DNA from: Azorinus chamasolen
Lineage: Eukaryota; Mollusca; Bivalvia; Cardiida; Solecurtidae
Direction of reading: 5' to 3'
DNA length: 64,000 nt
Assembly: GCA_963576725.1 (NCBI GenBank)
Contig: OY755236.1
Coordinates: forward strand, 65,087,379-65,151,378
The notes beneath the pieces are model-generated. The model did no database searches. It saw only the letters and a list, made by a program, of their open reading frames with translations, and was not told the origin of the DNA. Both the position numbers and the translations under genes were made by a program. Below are positions 63,792 to 64,000 of the stretch, one piece after another (the stretch's first letter is position 1; every line of letters begins with the position of its first letter).

Positions 63792-64000
63792 TAGGGCCCT
63801 GCATTGAAAATGCAGGAGCCCTATAGGAACCACATTTTCTGTCTGTCTGTCCGACAACACTTTTAATGTGACACGATAACTCAAACAGTACTTCATAGAT
63901 TGGTTTCATATTAAGGGCATATGCTAAGTATCATTAAAGGAAGACGCGGATAGTATTTGGGTTGAATCAGATCACTATGTCTAGAGTTATCTGCCCTTGA
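63792..64000 (+). mobile_element. Helentron/HINE-like element, family L, start only
   Basis: TAGGGCCCTGCATT-gaaa-ATGCAGGAGCCCTA hairpin, then CTGT repeats and the first core unit. Runs off the window edge. Confidence 0.55.

Noticed and set aside
61053..64000. Search for exons 7 and 8 of fucosidase gene 2
   Set aside because: No [14 protein letters not shown] or C-terminal-domain text is present; the region is family M, K and L repeats, so the exons must lie beyond the window.

Overview
This is a eukaryotic genomic window, most likely from a bivalve mollusc. I infer this from intron-rich genes with GT-AG splice sites and from AT-rich introns packed with tandem-core interspersed elements beginning TAGCTCACC, TATGCCCCC or TATACCCCC, of a kind typical of bivalve genomes. 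I saw no prokaryotic features, rRNA, tRNA or CRISPR. The species cannot be fixed from the sequence alone.

The window holds two same-strand paralogues of a secreted/lysosomal alpha-L-fucosidase (glycoside hydrolase family 29). Gene 1 is complete: 8 exons from 2870 to 35394 code for 473 residues. Gene 2 starts at 53440; its first six exons (to 61052) are inside the window and the last two lie beyond the right edge. All internal exons match in length and phase. Both genes carry the same pair of E-boxes (CACATG and CACGTG, exactly 11 bp apart) just upstream of the start codon, resembling the CLEAR/MiT-TFE sites of lysosomal genes. Gene 1 has lost a Glu that helps hold fucose in other family members, while gene 2 keeps it. 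Exon 4 and the first 68 nt of exon 5 are nearly identical between the copies, although the other exons and all the introns differ.

Layout: 1-2869, upstream region with a broken 5' fragment of a ZNF862/KIAA1586-like gene (1683-1811). 2870-35394, fucosidase gene 1. Its intron 1 holds a complete pogo/Tigger-like DNA transposon with an intact transposase that carries a C-terminal PHD-like finger (3377-7165), then a decayed LINE on the minus strand (7168-9365) itself split by insertions. Introns 2-7 are mostly Helentron/HINE-like elements, a hAT MITE (15344-16265), pogo-type and piggyBac-type MITEs and foldbacks. 35395-53439, intergenic DNA with more of the same, including clear nested insertions. 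53440-64000, fucosidase gene 2 (5' part) and its repeats.

The main structural result is that more than ten repeat families share one plan. Each has a 5' end TATGCCCC-like or TAGCTC-like, a core of ~140-185 bp tandem units, an inverted copy of the 5' end, a short perfect hairpin, then CTAG or CTTG followed by host T. Three nested insertions show that they insert between Ts with no target duplication. Different ends carry related cores and the same ends carry different cores, which points to modular exchange.
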